Shown here piece after piece: positions 18,770 to 29,578 of a stretch of 51,029 nucleotides of DNA. A program made the translations under genes and the position numbers. The notes under the pieces are model-generated. The model was given only the letters and a program-made list of their open reading frames with translations. It was not told the DNA's origin and ran no database searches. Each line of letters opens with the position of its first letter. Positions within the stretch are counted from its first letter, which is position 1. Origin of the DNA: Bacillus sp. JCM 19058 (GTDB taxonomy: Bacteria; Bacillota; Bacilli; Bacillales_H; Bacillaceae_D); NCBI GenBank assembly GCA_001310555.1, contig BAXO01000035.1:1-51029 (forward strand). Direction: 5' to 3'.

Positions 18770-20588
18770 TTGCAACTTCAAGTAAAGAACAGTCCATTTA
18801 ATCAAGAGCAGGTCGAGCTGCTCAATCAGCTTTTGCCTAAATTAACGGAATCACAGCAGATCTGGCTGAGCGGGTACCTTTCTGCTTACTCTGCAACCTC
18901 TCAGGCTGCTTTGAAAGATGCGCCGGGCTCTGCTACTAGCGCTGAAGCAGAAAGCGTTGCATTACAGGAGGTAACAATACTATACGGATCCCAGACAGGG
19001 AACGGGCAGGAATTGGCTACAGGGATGTCACGAGATCTTGAGGAGATGGGACTGAAAGTAACTCTTTCCTCAATGGGTGATTTCAAGCTAAATTCTTTAA
19101 AGAAGCTTCGGCATTTGTTGCTCGTTGTGAGCACCCACGGAGAAGGGGATCCTCCTGACAGCGCGCTGTCATTTTATGAATTCCTTCATGGAAGGAAGGC
19201 ACCGAAATTGGAGAAGCTGCGATATTCAGTTCTTTCCTTAGGGGATAGCTCATATGAATTTTTCTGTGAAACCGGAAAAAGGTTCGATGCCAAGCTGGAG
19301 GAGTTAGGTGCAGAGCGACTCTGTCCGCGTACTGATTGTGATTTGGACTTTGACGAGCCAGCGGCCGAATGGTTTCAGAGCGTGGTAAGCGCGTTGAGCG
19401 AGCATCAAGGTAATCAGCAGGTGCAAGCAGTTACAACTGCTCCGCCTACAACCGACCGTTCCGTCTATTCAAGGACGAACCCTTTTAAGGCTGAGATTTT
19501 TGAAAATTTGAACCTTAATGGTCGCGGCTCAAACAAAGAGACTCGCCACCTTGAGCTATCACTGGACGGATCGAATTTTCAGTTTGAACCGGGTGACAGC
19601 TTAGGGATTTATCCTGAAAACCAGCCTGTTCTAGTGGATGAGCTGATTGACGAAATGGGCTGGAAAGCAGATGAGCTCGTTCCGGTAAATAATCGCGGAG
19701 AAGAGCGGCCATTGCGGGAGGCGCTGCGAAACAATTACGAGATCACCCAATTGACAAAGCCGTTGTTGCAACAGCTCGCATTATTAACCTCACATCAAGG
19801 ACTGCAACAGCTGCTGAAGCCAGAGGCCGAAAAAGCTCAGGACTTATCTCGATGGACGGGATTTGTTGGATTTAGTGCGGGATTACTCACTCTCGGAGCT
19901 GCCGGCGAGAGAGCTAGTGCCGCTTCTACGGAAAATGCCCGCCCGTCTATACTCGATCGCCAGCAGTTTAAAAGCGAATCCGGATGAGGTTCACCTGACG
20001 ATTGGGGCTGTACGTTATCGTGCACACGGTCGCGAAAGAAACGGCGTCTGCTCGATATTGTGTGCTGAACGGGCGCAGCCTGGCGATACATTGTCTGTTT
20101 ACGTCCAGCGCAATTCGAACTTTAAGCTTCCGTCCGATTCAGAGACACCGATCATTATGGTTGGTCCCGGTACGGGCATTGCACCTTTCAGGTCCTTCCT
20201 TGAAGAAAGAGAGGAGGTAGGAGCTGAAGGGAAGTCGTGGTTATTTTTCGGTGATCAGCATTTTGTGACAGACTTCCTTTACCAGGTAGAATGGCAACGC
20301 TGGCTTAAGGAAGGTGTGCTAACGCGTATGGATGTTGCTTTTTCTCGTGATACAGCAGAGAAGGTGTACGTTCAGCACCGCATGCTGGAGAAAAGTCAGG
20401 AGCTCTATCGATGGTTAGAAGCTGGAGCTTATCTATACGTTTGTGGGGATGAAAAGCACATGGCTACTGACGTGCACACGACTCTGGCAACAATTCTTGA
20501 ACGGGAAGGCGGCATGAGCCAAGAGGAAGCGAGTACCTATTTAACCGAAATGCAAAGGCAGAAACGATATCAGCGTGATGTATACTGA
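18770..20588 (+). CDS. cysJ: Sulfite reductase flavoprotein subunit CysJ (frameshifted)
   Basis: 605 aa after repair, the size of B. subtilis CysJ. TTG start behind GTGAGGT. Domains in order: short N-terminal helical part; flavodoxin/FMN domain with LYGSQTGNGQELATGM and STHGEGDPPDSALSF; FAD-binding domain with RLYSIASSL; NADPH domain with GPGTGIAPFRSFLEE, FFGDQHF and YVCGDEKHMA, ending KRYQRDVY. The frame breaks just before 19850, where one extra T in ACTTATC separates AEKAQD from YLDGRDLLDLV. It passes electrons from NADPH to CysI, encoded 20 bp downstream. Confidence 0.93.
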
Positions 20589-20608
20589 GGCGAAAGGGAC
20601 GGCACTAA

Positions 20609-22334
20609 ATGACAAGAGATAAATTCGCTTCATCGCAGGATGGTCCGCCGAGTGATGTTGAGCGAATAAAGAGGGAAAGCAATTATTTGCGGGGCACGCT
20701 TACTGAAACGCTTGACGATCCGTTAAGTGCAGGCATACCAGATGACGATAATCGATTAATGAAATTTCATGGGAGTTATCTCCAGGACAATAGAGATTTG
20801 CGGAATGAAAGGCAGCGTCAGAAGCTTGAGCCTGCTTATCAGTTCATGGTACGTGTCCGTGCACCTGGTGGAATCGTTACGCCAGAGCAATGGCTGCTCA
20901 TGGACGAACTTGCTCATCAATACGCGAACGGTACATTACGCTTGACGACGCGCCAGGCGTTTCAATTGCATGGCATTTTAAAGTGGAACATGAAGAAGAG
21001 CATCCGAGCAATTAATGATGCACTGTTAGATACGCTAGCTGCTTGCGGTGATGTAAACAGAAATGTCATGTGTAATCCTAATCCGGATCAATCTGAGAAT
21101 CATCTGGAGGTTTATGAATGGGCGAAAAAGCTCAGCGAGTACTTATCTCCGCGGACGAAGGCTTATCATGAAATATGGCTCGATGGTGAAAAGGTAGTAG
21201 ACAGTAACGAGGATTCTGGGGAAACCGAGCCGATGTACGGTGCCGTCTATTTGCCAAGGAAATTTAAAATCGGCATTGCCATTCCTCCGTCTAATGATGT
21301 CGACGTATTTTCTCAAGATTTGGGGTTTATTGCGGTTATAAAGGATGGTCAGCTGCAAGGGTTTAACGTTGCCGTAGGAGGAGGAATGGGGATGACCCAC
21401 GGTGATAGGAACACATACCCTCAGCTTGCCAGAGTTATCGGCTTTTGCCAGGCGGATCAAATCGTTGACGTGGCTGAAAAGGTGATTACGATCCAAAGGG
21501 ATTACGGGAACCGCTCGACTAGGACAAACGCCCGTTTTAAATACACGATTGACTCTCGTGGGCTTGACTGGCTCATAAACGAGCTTAACGAAAGGCTAGG
21601 CTGGGAGCTAGAGCAAGCGCGGGAATTTCGCTTCGAGCATACCGGTGATCGTTATGGCTGGGTGAAAGGGAGCAATCAAAGATGGCATCTGACCCTCTTT
21701 GTCCAAAATGGCCGAATTCAGGATTTAACTGATTATCCATTGAAAACTGGGCTGCGCGAAATTGCCAAAATTCATACCGGCGATTTTCGTCTTAGTCCGA
21801 ACCAAAATCTCGTTATCGGGAACGTGACAAGTCAGAAAAAAACGTAAAATAGTCGAGTTAATTGAAAAATATGGACTCACTGACGGGAAGCAATACTCGG
21901 CATTGCGGAGAAATTCTATGGCATGTGTTGCCTTACCGACTTGCGGGCTGGCGATGGCTGAAGCGGAGCGCTATCTTCCGGCTTTGCTAGATAAAATCGA
22001 ATGGCTTTTGGATGAGGCTGGCTTACGCGAAGAGGAGATCGTAATTCGGATGTCAGGATGTCCTAACGGCTGCTCCAGGCCGGCTTTGAGCGAAATCGGA
22101 TTGATCGGAAAAGCTCCCGGCAAGTACAATTTGTATTTAGGTGCCGGATTTGCAGGCGATCGGCTCAATAAGCTTTACCGCGAAAACATCGGCGAAAAAG
22201 AGATTATAGATACATTGAAACCGATTATTTCTCAATATGCAAAGGAACGTCAGGAAGGAGAACGTTTTGGCGATTTTGTCATACGCTCCGGCTATGTTAA
22301 ACAAGTCCATTCAGGCTTGGACTTTCATGAGTGA
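20609..22334 (+). CDS. cysI: Sulfite reductase hemoprotein subunit CysI (frameshifted at an A7 run)
   Basis: About 574 aa after repair, matching Bacillus CysI. Reduces sulfite to sulfide using siroheme and [4Fe-4S]. Motifs: [45 protein letters not shown] and the cluster/siroheme cysteines in [16 protein letters not shown] and [12 protein letters not shown]. The frame breaks at the A7 run at about 21836-21842; with A6 it reads [15 protein letters not shown]. It is the last gene of the cluster; the cofactor genes (cobA-hemD, sirB, sirC) lie 7 kb downstream on the same strand. Confidence 0.93.
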
Positions 22335-22458
22335 GGTGCGATACACATTATTGATAAAACTGACAATGAGGGCAAAATGAGCGATGAATTAAAGTCAAGG
22401 TTCGCCTCTCATGATTAGAACTGTGCCTTCATATGCCAAAATTGCAGCTGTACAAGTA

Positions 22459-22488
22459 AATAGTCGTCCAGAGAAAAGGACGGCTATT
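22459..22488 (+). terminator. Probable terminator after cysI
   Basis: Arms AATAGTCGTCC and GGACGGCTATT with one G-U pair and an 8-nt loop. The T run after it is short (TTTCGCCTT), so termination may be partial. Confidence 0.55.
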
Positions 22489-22755
22489 TCGCCTTAAGCA
22501 GCATACATTATAGTAAAGCCACCTATGGCAGGAGAAGGGGCGCGGTCTCGTGCTAGCCGTATAAAAAAATATTGATCTTGATCCTGTAACCATATAATAG
22601 TATTGTTTCTTTAACGTCTATAATCTAAGATCTGTTGAAAAAAACGGATACATTAAGGTGGATGATAAAATCGTGTTCGTAAACGGTGTCTGATTTTCTA
22701 GCTGAAAGGGTTCAAAGTTCTTCCGAAATAAAATCGTATTTTTATTAATCACCAT

Positions 22756-22770
22756 TTGAAAGCGTTTCCA
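22756..22770. promoter_or_regulatory. cre site (CcpA) upstream of the sugar ABC importer
   Basis: TTGAAAGCGTTTCCA matches WTGNAANCGNWNNCW at every defined position and lies 54 bp before the binding-protein start codon. This predicts carbon catabolite repression of the importer, in line with a sugar or oligosaccharide substrate. Confidence 0.65.
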
Positions 22771-22823
22771 ATTCAGAGCCTTTACTTGACTAATCGAATC
22801 GACTTTAAAGGAGGCCGACAACA

Positions 22824-24082
22824 ATGAGGAAAATTGTAACTTGGATACTGTTGTTTAGTGCGAGTGTATTCACTCTCGGAGGATGTCAAGCGTTAACAAG
22901 TGGGGAGGAGGAAGAGATTACGCTCACGTTATGGTACTGGAACCGTAGTCTCGACGATCAGATTTTAAAAGAGGTAGAGGAGGCGTTTCCCAATATTAGA
23001 TTGGATGCACAAAAAATAGGCGGGGATGAATATAAAACAAAGCTGCAAACAGCATTGATTGCTGGAACCGGTGGTCCAGATATTATTGCGATGAATGATT
23101 GGGTCTATGAGTTTCTTCCGTATGATGAGGAATTTGTCAATTTGAATGACTACGGTGCAAAAGAGATCGAAAATGATTTTCTTGATTGGAAATGGGAGCT
23201 CGCCCAGAATCCGGAATCCGGGGCGCTGATTGCTCTGCCGATCGATACCGGACCTACGGCCTTGTTTTACCGTGCTGATTTGTTTGAGGCAGCTGGTTTG
23301 CCAAGTGAGCCCGATGAGGTCAGTGAGCAAATCCAGACTTGGGATGACTATATCGCCGCAGGTGAACAAATGTTAGAAGCGACCGGTGTCAAAATGTTTG
23401 ACACGATCAATAGAGTCTATACGCAATATTTGGAACAAAATGCAACCAAGTATTTTGATGAGGACGAACAATATATTGGAACTGGTGGGACGGTTAAGGA
23501 AGCTTGGGATGTGATTTCCGAAATTAGCGAGCGCGATTTAACCGCGCGATTGACAGACGGGCAGGAAAGGAATGCAGCGCTGAATAATGGAGATGTCGCT
23601 TCCTTTGTCGGCGCCGTCTGGGAGTCAAACATCCTTCAAGATTCGCGCCGGATACGGCAGGTGAATGGCGGGTGGCACGGGCGCCAGGAGGGAGCGGAAA
23701 CAATGGCGGCTCCTTTCTCGGCGTATTAAAATCGACTGAGTATAAGGAGGAAGCTGTCGCGGTAGTGAAGTGGCTCATGTCACCTCAAAACCAGTTGGAG
23801 TACTATTTGAACCTTGATTTGTTTCCTTCGATCGTGGAAACGCTTGAGTCAGACGAATTAGCACAGCCCGATCCTTTCTATGGAGAGCAAGTCGTTACGG
23901 ATGTGTTTAGCGAGTCAGCACAAAACGTCCCGAACACATACTATGGTGAATTGTATACGAAATTTCATCGCATTTTTTCTGACGAAATCACAATGATAGA
24001 ACGCGGAAATAAAGATCCGGAGCTTGCCTGGCAGGATGTGCAAAAGAAAATAGAACGCGAGCTATCGCGCCAATCTTACTGA
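22824..24082 (+). CDS. Sugar ABC transporter substrate-binding lipoprotein (frameshifted)
   Basis: About 419 aa. Signal peptide with lipobox LGGC (Cys at about residue 20) after FSASVFTLGGC. The mature part starts EEEITLTLWYWNRSLDDQI, typical of family 1 (MalE/UgpB-like) binding proteins, with AGTGGPDIIAMNDWVY and LPIDTGPTALFYRADLF. The frame breaks at about 23645 (one G lost after GATTCG); the rest runs SAPDTAGEWRVARAPGGSG, includes EEAVAVVKWLMSP and ends at 24080-24082. Strong Shine-Dalgarno (AAAGGAGG). First gene of a three-gene importer with two permeases. Confidence 0.88.
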
Positions 24083-24097
24083 CGGGAGGGAGATCAC

Positions 24098-25034
24098 ATG
24101 CAGGGGCAAACAGAAATAAAAACTGAACAGCAACGAGGAATTGGATTGAAACAGGCATCATTATGGTCAGAAATTTGGAAAAACCGCGTGCTCTATCTGT
24201 TTATTTCTCCTTTTTATTTGCTCTTTTTAGTTTTCGGGCTTTTCCCGATCTTATTCTCCTTCTATTTATCCTTTCATAGCTGGTCAGGGTTAGGGGAAAT
24301 GACGTTTGTCGGCTTAGCTCAATTTCGTTATTTATTGACCGAGCCTGACTTTTGGCAGGCCGTCGGCAATACGTTTGCGATCTGGTTTATTTCAAGTATA
24401 CCGATGCTGTTTTTTTGCCTTAGTGATCGCTTTTATGCTTAATTTGCCGACATTGAAATTACGCGGCACATACCGCACGATGTTTTTTATTACGAATGTC
24501 ACATCAATTGTGGCCGTAGCGATCATATTTGAGACGATTTTCAGCAATCAGTATGGGCTATTAAACTATTTGCTTTCCGTTGTCGGACTTTCGGGCCTCG
24601 ATTGGCTTAATTCGACGTTTCTTGTGAAAGTCGTTATTGCCTCCATGGTTGTGTGGCGGTTTGTCGGCTACAATGCGATTATTTATCTAGCAGGCTTGCA
24701 AAGTATCCCTAAGACGCTGTATGAAGCCGCATTAATAGACGGGGCCAGCAAAACGCAAACCTTTTTCCGCATTACGATTCCTTTACTGCGGCCGGTGATA
24801 TTATTTACGGTCATTATGACAACGATTGGTTCGATGCAGCTATTTACGGAGCCTCAAGTCTTGCTTGGCAACACTGGCGGCGTTGGCGGCGGAGGGATGA
24901 CAATGACGCTTTATATGTATAATGAAGGATTTATCGAAGGACAGTTTGGCTACGCCTCTGCTGTTTCTTGGGTTATGTTTATCATTATCGGCTTATTTTC
25001 ACTCATCAACTGGAAGCTTGTGCAAAAGGCTTAA
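24098..25034 (+). CDS. Sugar ABC transporter permease, MalF/UgpA type (frameshifted)
   Basis: About 311 aa, six membrane spans. The EAA loop, which contacts the ATPase, reads YEAALIDGASKTQTFFRITIPLLRP. The frame breaks at the T7 run at about 24411-24417; with T6 it reads PMLFFALVIAFML. The first span is ISPFYLLFLVFGLFPILFSF. It starts 15 bp after the binding-protein gene. Confidence 0.88.
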
Positions 25035-25058
25035 TTCGGTTTCAAAGGAGGGGATTTC

Positions 25059-25892
25059 ATGTTCGCTGAGAATGGTATGTCAAGCTGTTCACGTATTTTT
25101 TTTGCTCCTGATCGGGGTCGTTATCTCAATTTTTCCTTTTTATTGGTTAGTCGTTATGGCGACCAATACGACAAGTGAGATTTTACGTTTTCCACCGCGG
25201 CTCGTCTTTGGCGGTGAGCTGATTACAAATATTCAGTCTGTTTTAAACAATATCGCTTTTTTTCCAAGCCTTTTTTTAACACTTTGTTTGTCAGTGTCGT
25301 AACGGTGCTTGGCGTTATGTTCTTTTGTTCTCTGGCTGGCTTTACGTTTGCTAAATTTCAATTTCCAGGAAAGGATTTTCTTTTTATTTCGTTGCTTCTA
25401 ACAATGATGATTCCGGCACAGATGAGCTTCGTTCCATCCTTTTTGATTGTTGCCGAGTTTGGCTGGGTTGATTCGTACAAGGCGCTCATTATCCCGAGCC
25501 TTGTGAATGCCTTTGGTATCTTTTGGGTTCGGCAGTTCTGTCAAGCTTCTGTACCGGATGAATTACTCGATGCCGGCCGTTTAGACGGCTGTAATACATT
25601 TAGGCTATATTGGAATGTCGCGTTGCCGACCTTACGACCAGCGTTGACTTTTTTTAGGGATATTCACCTTTATTTCGATTTGGAATGACTACTTATGGCC
25701 GCTCGTCGTCATTAACTCACCCGAAAAATATACGCTGCAGGTCATGCTTTCCCAGCTAAGCGGGTTTATGATACCGACTATGCGATGGTCATGGCCGGCA
25801 CTTTAATGGCAACGCTTCCTTTGATCATTCTGTTTATTATTTTCAGCCGCCAGTTTATGGCCGGTGTTGCCGATGGAGCGGTGAAAGAGTAG
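25059..25892 (+). CDS. Sugar ABC transporter permease, MalG type (four frameshifts)
   Basis: About 277 aa after repair. ATG at 25059 behind AAAGGAGGGG. In the repaired frame it reads [21 protein letters not shown], with breaks at a T8 run (25114-25121), a T7 run (25271-25277), a T7 run (25649-25655) and near 25764. MalG features: [30 protein letters not shown], the EAA-like loop [24 protein letters not shown] and a C-terminal [16 protein letters not shown], the usual end of MalG. No ATPase gene follows, so a shared MsmX-like ATPase is expected, as is common in Bacillus. Confidence 0.85.
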
Positions 25893-26308
25893 CTTCGGGG
25901 CCGGTTCAAAGAGCGAACCTACAAATGGCAAAAGGGATGCCTAAGCTAAAAGAGCGCCGGATGAAGACACCCAAGGAATCTAAAGGTGCTGGCTGAAGCA
26001 TTCGATCTTCGCGAGAGATAGGGCCGAGCGACATACCTACTGCCGATGAGGCGATAGGTATGTAGCGCCGGCATACACCAGATTTCGTCGCACCGTCTTT
26101 TTAAACAGAAATCCTGCACCTTTTTTTGGACTAGATAGAGCTAGGAAAGAGAGCTTCTACAGCCTCGGATCTTTCGATGCCTGCGTAGGGTGAGAAGAAA
26201 GCTCTTGGTCACACCCCACTCAGCCGTTTGTCCGTGCTACCCTTGGCTTTCTTCTTGTTCCAAGACTCAAAAAATTTAAAAGGCTGCCGCGTCGGTTTCT
26301 TTAATCCT
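25893..26308. other. Intergenic region with a hairpin, no gene recognised
   Basis: About 415 bp between converging transcripts. A strong hairpin at 26031-26063 (ACATACCTA / TAGGTATGT plus an inner GCC/GGC pairing) has no T run. A second long inverted repeat (AGAAGAAAGC near 26190 with GCTTTCTTCT near 26250) encloses about 45-50 nt. These could act as a bidirectional transcript end; nothing else is seen. Confidence 0.45.
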
Positions 26309-28092
26309 TTACTCATAATTTTTTTCAAGCGCCTTATTAATTTGGATTTCACCGTGGCCATAGTAAGGATCACGCCCTCTTAAACCCAAGTCTTTGGAAG
26401 TCGAGGTAATCACTTCGTACACTTGCTCGTTCGACAAATCCGGTCTCAAGCCACGGATGAGACCAGCCAGGCCTGCAACGTGCGGGGAGGCCATCGAGGT
26501 ACCAGACATGACGACATATTGATTGTCTGGAAACAAACTTGGAATGTGTTCTCCAGGAGCAGCGACATCGATATGCTCCCCGTAGTTTGAGAAAAAGGCT
26601 CGATTGCGTTTTTCATCGACAGCGGCCACGGTCAACACTTCGTCGTAAAGTGACGGATACATGGGGTCAGAGACATTATCGTTACCTGAAGCGGCAATTA
26701 AAACGACATCGTGATCATAGGCATATTTAATTGCGTCGTACAAAATGTCGGCATGATAATAATCGCCAAGCTCATATTGATCACATCAGCACCGTGATCG
26801 ACCGCCCAATATATGCCTTTGGCAACCTCGTAGGAGGAGCTTCCCCCTCTTCATTGAGAACTTTGATTGGCAAAATTGTACTTTTCCATGAGACGCCAGC
26901 AATTCCGGTAATGTTGTTCGTTAATGCGGCGGCAATGCCAGCAACATGCGTTCCATGCCCATGAGTGTCATTAAAGTTGGCGGAATTGTCAAACGCATTG
27001 AAGCCGTCGAGAACTTTTTCCTTTAAATCAAGGTGTTCTGGATCAACACCGGTATCGATAATCGCAATGGTAACGTTTTTACCGTTTGAAAAGCTCCAGC
27101 CTTCTCGACTGTTGATTTGTTCAAGGTTCCATTGATAAGGTTTAAAAAAATTCGTCGTTCGGAATCGTTAAAACTCGTTCAACCTGCTTGCTGTAAAGAT
27201 AATTAGGTTCTGCAAAGGCAAGACTTTGATCAGGCGCAAGCCTTTGTAGCAATGCTTCGGTCGTCTCATTTTGCGAGTGGACGACGTAAAACGGGCGATT
27301 CTCTTCAATCACAGTCAGCTCAGGGTGCTGTGCAAACCATTGTTGGGCTAATTCTTCACGTTTAAATTTCAAAATCGCTTCATTTTCCTTATAGGGGCGC
27401 TGATCTTTCTCGGGTTTATGCTCTTCAGAATGAACGACAATTTGCCAGCCGAGCTCTGGGACCGTTTCCGCTCTTGTGTGTTCTGGGAGATCCGCTGTTG
27501 TTTTCCAGTCGATCTCAGGGTTGTCGCCAGAAACAAAGAAATTTCCGTTTGCATCGGCGACGGACGCCATATTATGAACAAAGGCTTTGACGAATGACAA
27601 GTCAATTTCACCAATGATTACTCTGCCATCATCAAGATGCTCTCCCATCAGCATGAACTGCTTGTCTTCTACTGAATAAGGGTCTGAAAACTCATTCCCC
27701 ATGTGCCGATGCTTTAGCAATGACAAATCGTTTTTTTTCGATATTTCCGATCGCTTCTTGGATGTTCCCTTCCTGATAAAGGGCAAAGCCTTGGATGTGA
27801 GGGTGTTCTTTAATTTCCTCGCTAAATTGTTGTTTGATGCTATCATCGTCTAAGTCGGCTTCTGACCAACGATTTAGTTGAATGGAAAGCTGCTTCAGGA
27901 ACATCGAGGTTGTCATCGATAAATCCTCAGCCATTAATTGATCCATTGCTGATGCTTCCAAGTTTTCGGGATATCCTTTTGTAGGATCGCTATTTGATCT
28001 TCGCCTCCAATATCAATGAAGGTTCGTCCGATTACACCGACAAGCAAGGCAATTCCGACCACGAGTATTGTCGCTTTAATCATTTGCCACAT
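26309..28092 (-). CDS. S8 subtilisin-like protease with N-terminal membrane anchor and long pro-region (frameshifted)
   Basis: About 594 aa after repair. Starts MWQMIKATILVVGIALLVGVIG at 28092 behind AGGAGTG, a single N-terminal anchor. It has an extracytoplasmic region of roughly 230 residues, an inhibitor I9-like pro-segment ending near SLAFAEPNYLYSKQV, and then the catalytic domain with Asp (IAIIDTGVDPEHLD), His (HGHGTHVAGIA), the oxyanion Asn region (LIAASGNDNVSD) and Ser (SGTSMASPHVAGLAG). Five breaks were placed: near 27960, the A8 run at 27731-27738, the T7 run near 27147, near 26842 and near 26770; with all repaired the length is a multiple of three. A strongly acidic surface is visible. 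Confidence 0.85.
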
Positions 28093-28118
28093 GTTGTTTC
28101 ACTCCTGTTTCATTAGTG

Positions 28119-28907
28119 TCAAAAATCGTGAAAGTCCTCGACTAAAACTGGTTGTATCAGCTTGGATACAGGTACGAGGGTAATTCCTTCTTGTTTGAAT
28201 CGCTCTAAACTGTTTTTGACACCGGCTGCCGTTTCCTCGCCCTTGATGCCAACATGACCAATGGCAATCGCTTTACCGTTCTTATTCGCCATTTGTGCGA
28301 GCTTTCCCATTTGCGTTTCGACATATCCTCTGGATGATAATGAGTCTTCAAGGAATATATCTCTTGTCCCGTAAGGAATGCCGAGATCATTTGCAAGGAG
28401 TGGAATAACTGAACGGTTACTCGTTCCGCTGTCAATCATATAAAGGCTATGCTCTTTAACTATTTCCATAATTATTCTCATAATTCGTTCGTCTTCAACG
28501 ATCTTTGAGCCCATATGGTTGTTTAAGCCAACAGCGTGGGGGACGTCAGCAATCGCGGCGTGTACACGATTACGAATTTCCTCGTCAGACAATTTGTTCG
28601 TAATTCCTTTAGGGCCAAGCCACGAGGCTTTCCCTTTCTTGGGCTCAAGCGGTAAATGGACAATCACCTCAAGCCCAGCGGCGTGAGCCCGTTCTGCTTG
28701 TTCTTTCGTCTGTTCAAGGAAGGGCATAATCGCGACAGTGATCGGAATTTGACCAGCTAAAAAAGAGTCGACACCTTTTACATTTCCGCCAAAATCATCA
28801 ATAATAATAGCTGCTTCAGGCTGCTTAGCGTCGGCTGGTGCTGAAAAGAAATGGCTGGCGATGCACACGATTATCGCTAGGAGAACAAATTCAAGCTTTT
28901 TTTTCAT
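28119..28907 (-). CDS. Divergent polysaccharide deacetylase family protein (YibQ/DUF610)
   Basis: 262 aa. A secretion signal (residues 4-27, ending ADAKQ) is followed by [14 protein letters not shown], with the two Asp of the metal site, then [32 protein letters not shown] and [11 protein letters not shown], all typical of the divergent deacetylase family related to carbohydrate esterase 4. Enzyme activity on a wall polymer is inferred only from fold. It starts upstream of the S8 protease with a 26-bp gap on the same strand, so the two exported proteins are probably co-transcribed. Confidence 0.85.
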   Translation of the reverse strand: MKKKLEFVLLAIIVCIASHFFSAPADAKQPEAAIIIDDFGGNVKGVDSFLAGQIPITVAIMPFLEQTKEQAERAHAAGLEVIVHLPLEPKKGKASWLGPKGITNKLSDEEIRNRVHAAIADVPHAVGLNNHMGSKIVEDERIMRIIMEIVKEHSLYMIDSGTSNRSVIPLLANDLGIPYGTRDIFLEDSLSSRGYVETQMGKLAQMANKNGKAIAIGHVGIKGEETAAGVKNSLERFKQEGITLVPVSKLIQPVLVEDFHDF

Positions 28908-29004
28908 AAGTATTCACCTCGAATGATAGTATAGCTTTAGTTTGTCAATAGTTTGAATTTCTATGTCAATATTTTGCTTAGCTTGTATCCTTGGGATTAT
29001 TTGA

Positions 29005-29053
29005 AAAAAAAGAACGTACAATGAGGTACTGACCGCTCATTGTACGTTCTTTA
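29005..29053 (-). terminator. Strong terminator after tnrA
   Basis: Near-perfect 17-base-pair stem read on the minus strand (arms around 29011-29028 and 29036-29053, core AGAACGTACAATGAG) followed by eight T (plus-strand A run at 29004-29011). The stop codon of tnrA lies inside the first arm. Confidence 0.88.
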
Positions 29054-29354
29054 CTTTCGTATATTAAAGGCTGCATTAATTTGACCTCGAAGCATGCGTT
29101 CGCGTACTTCTTCCTTTTTCTTCGCTTTTTGCTCCATTCTTCTAATTTCAAATGTTTGCATTCCATCTTCCATTTTATTTGCAATTTCGACTAAGCGTTC
29201 AACATCCATAAACGAATATTTGCGAGTTCCACCTTTAGAACGCTCCGGAAAGAGGAGCTTTCGTTCTTCGTAGTAGCGTATTTTTCGTTCCGATAAACCG
29301 GTCAGTTCGCTGACAACACCGATTGTAATCACTTTTTTTATCTTTGTAGGACAT
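29051..29354 (-). CDS. tnrA: Nitrogen regulator TnrA, MerR family (frameshifted near start)
   Basis: About 100 aa. The repaired N-terminus is [21 protein letters not shown], very close to B. subtilis TnrA; an A7 run at plus 29332-29338 breaks the frame, and with A6 it is restored. The winged HTH has [32 protein letters not shown]. The C-terminal [18 protein letters not shown] matches the TnrA tail that contacts glutamine synthetase; GlnR has a longer, different tail. Start ATG at 29354 behind GCGAGGTG. TnrA activates and represses nitrogen-limitation genes. A perfect TnrA box lies upstream (29450-29466). Confidence 0.9.
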
Positions 29355-29413
29355 CTTCGACACCTCGCTGCTTTTCTCGTTTAGTTACTTGAGCGGGTTT
29401 TATTTTTTTTAAT

Positions 29414-29466
29414 ACTATATCACATAAAAATCGATCTCGTATTAGGATTTGTTAGATTATCTTACA
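29414..29466 (-). promoter_or_regulatory. TnrA/GlnR box and activator-type promoter of tnrA
   Basis: TGTTAGATTATCTTACA at 29450-29466 matches TGTNAN7TNACA fully. On the minus strand a TATAGT -10 lies at 29419-29414 with a poor -35, so the start should be near 29407. The box centre (29458) is then about 51 bp upstream, the spacing found at TnrA-activated Bacillus promoters. This predicts positive autoregulation, as known for B. subtilis tnrA. Confidence 0.75.
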
Positions 29467-29500
29467 AATTTTGTGTAGGCTTGTTCTTAAAAATAAATCG

Positions 29501-29530
29501 TTGCACCGCTAACAGAAGCTGTATTATAAT
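29501..29530 (+). promoter_or_regulatory. Sigma-A promoter of the siroheme operon
   Basis: TTGCAC at 29501-29506, an 18-nt spacer and a perfect TATAAT at 29525-29530, about 49 bp before the cobA start codon. The TnrA box lies about 79 bp upstream of the expected start, further than at activated promoters. Confidence 0.65.
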
Positions 29531-29578
29531 TGATAAAATTGATAAAAAAAACTCGGATATAAAAATGAGGGTGGGGAC

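Larger units (their letters stand above)
22335..22823. other. Intergenic region between cysI and the ABC importer
   Basis: Contains a terminator-like hairpin (22459-22488), a perfect TATAAT at 22593-22598 with TTGATC 15 bp upstream (a short-spaced possible promoter) and a perfect cre site (22756-22770). No gene recognised; a short open stretch after cysI (22345-22420) has no start signal. Confidence 0.5.
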
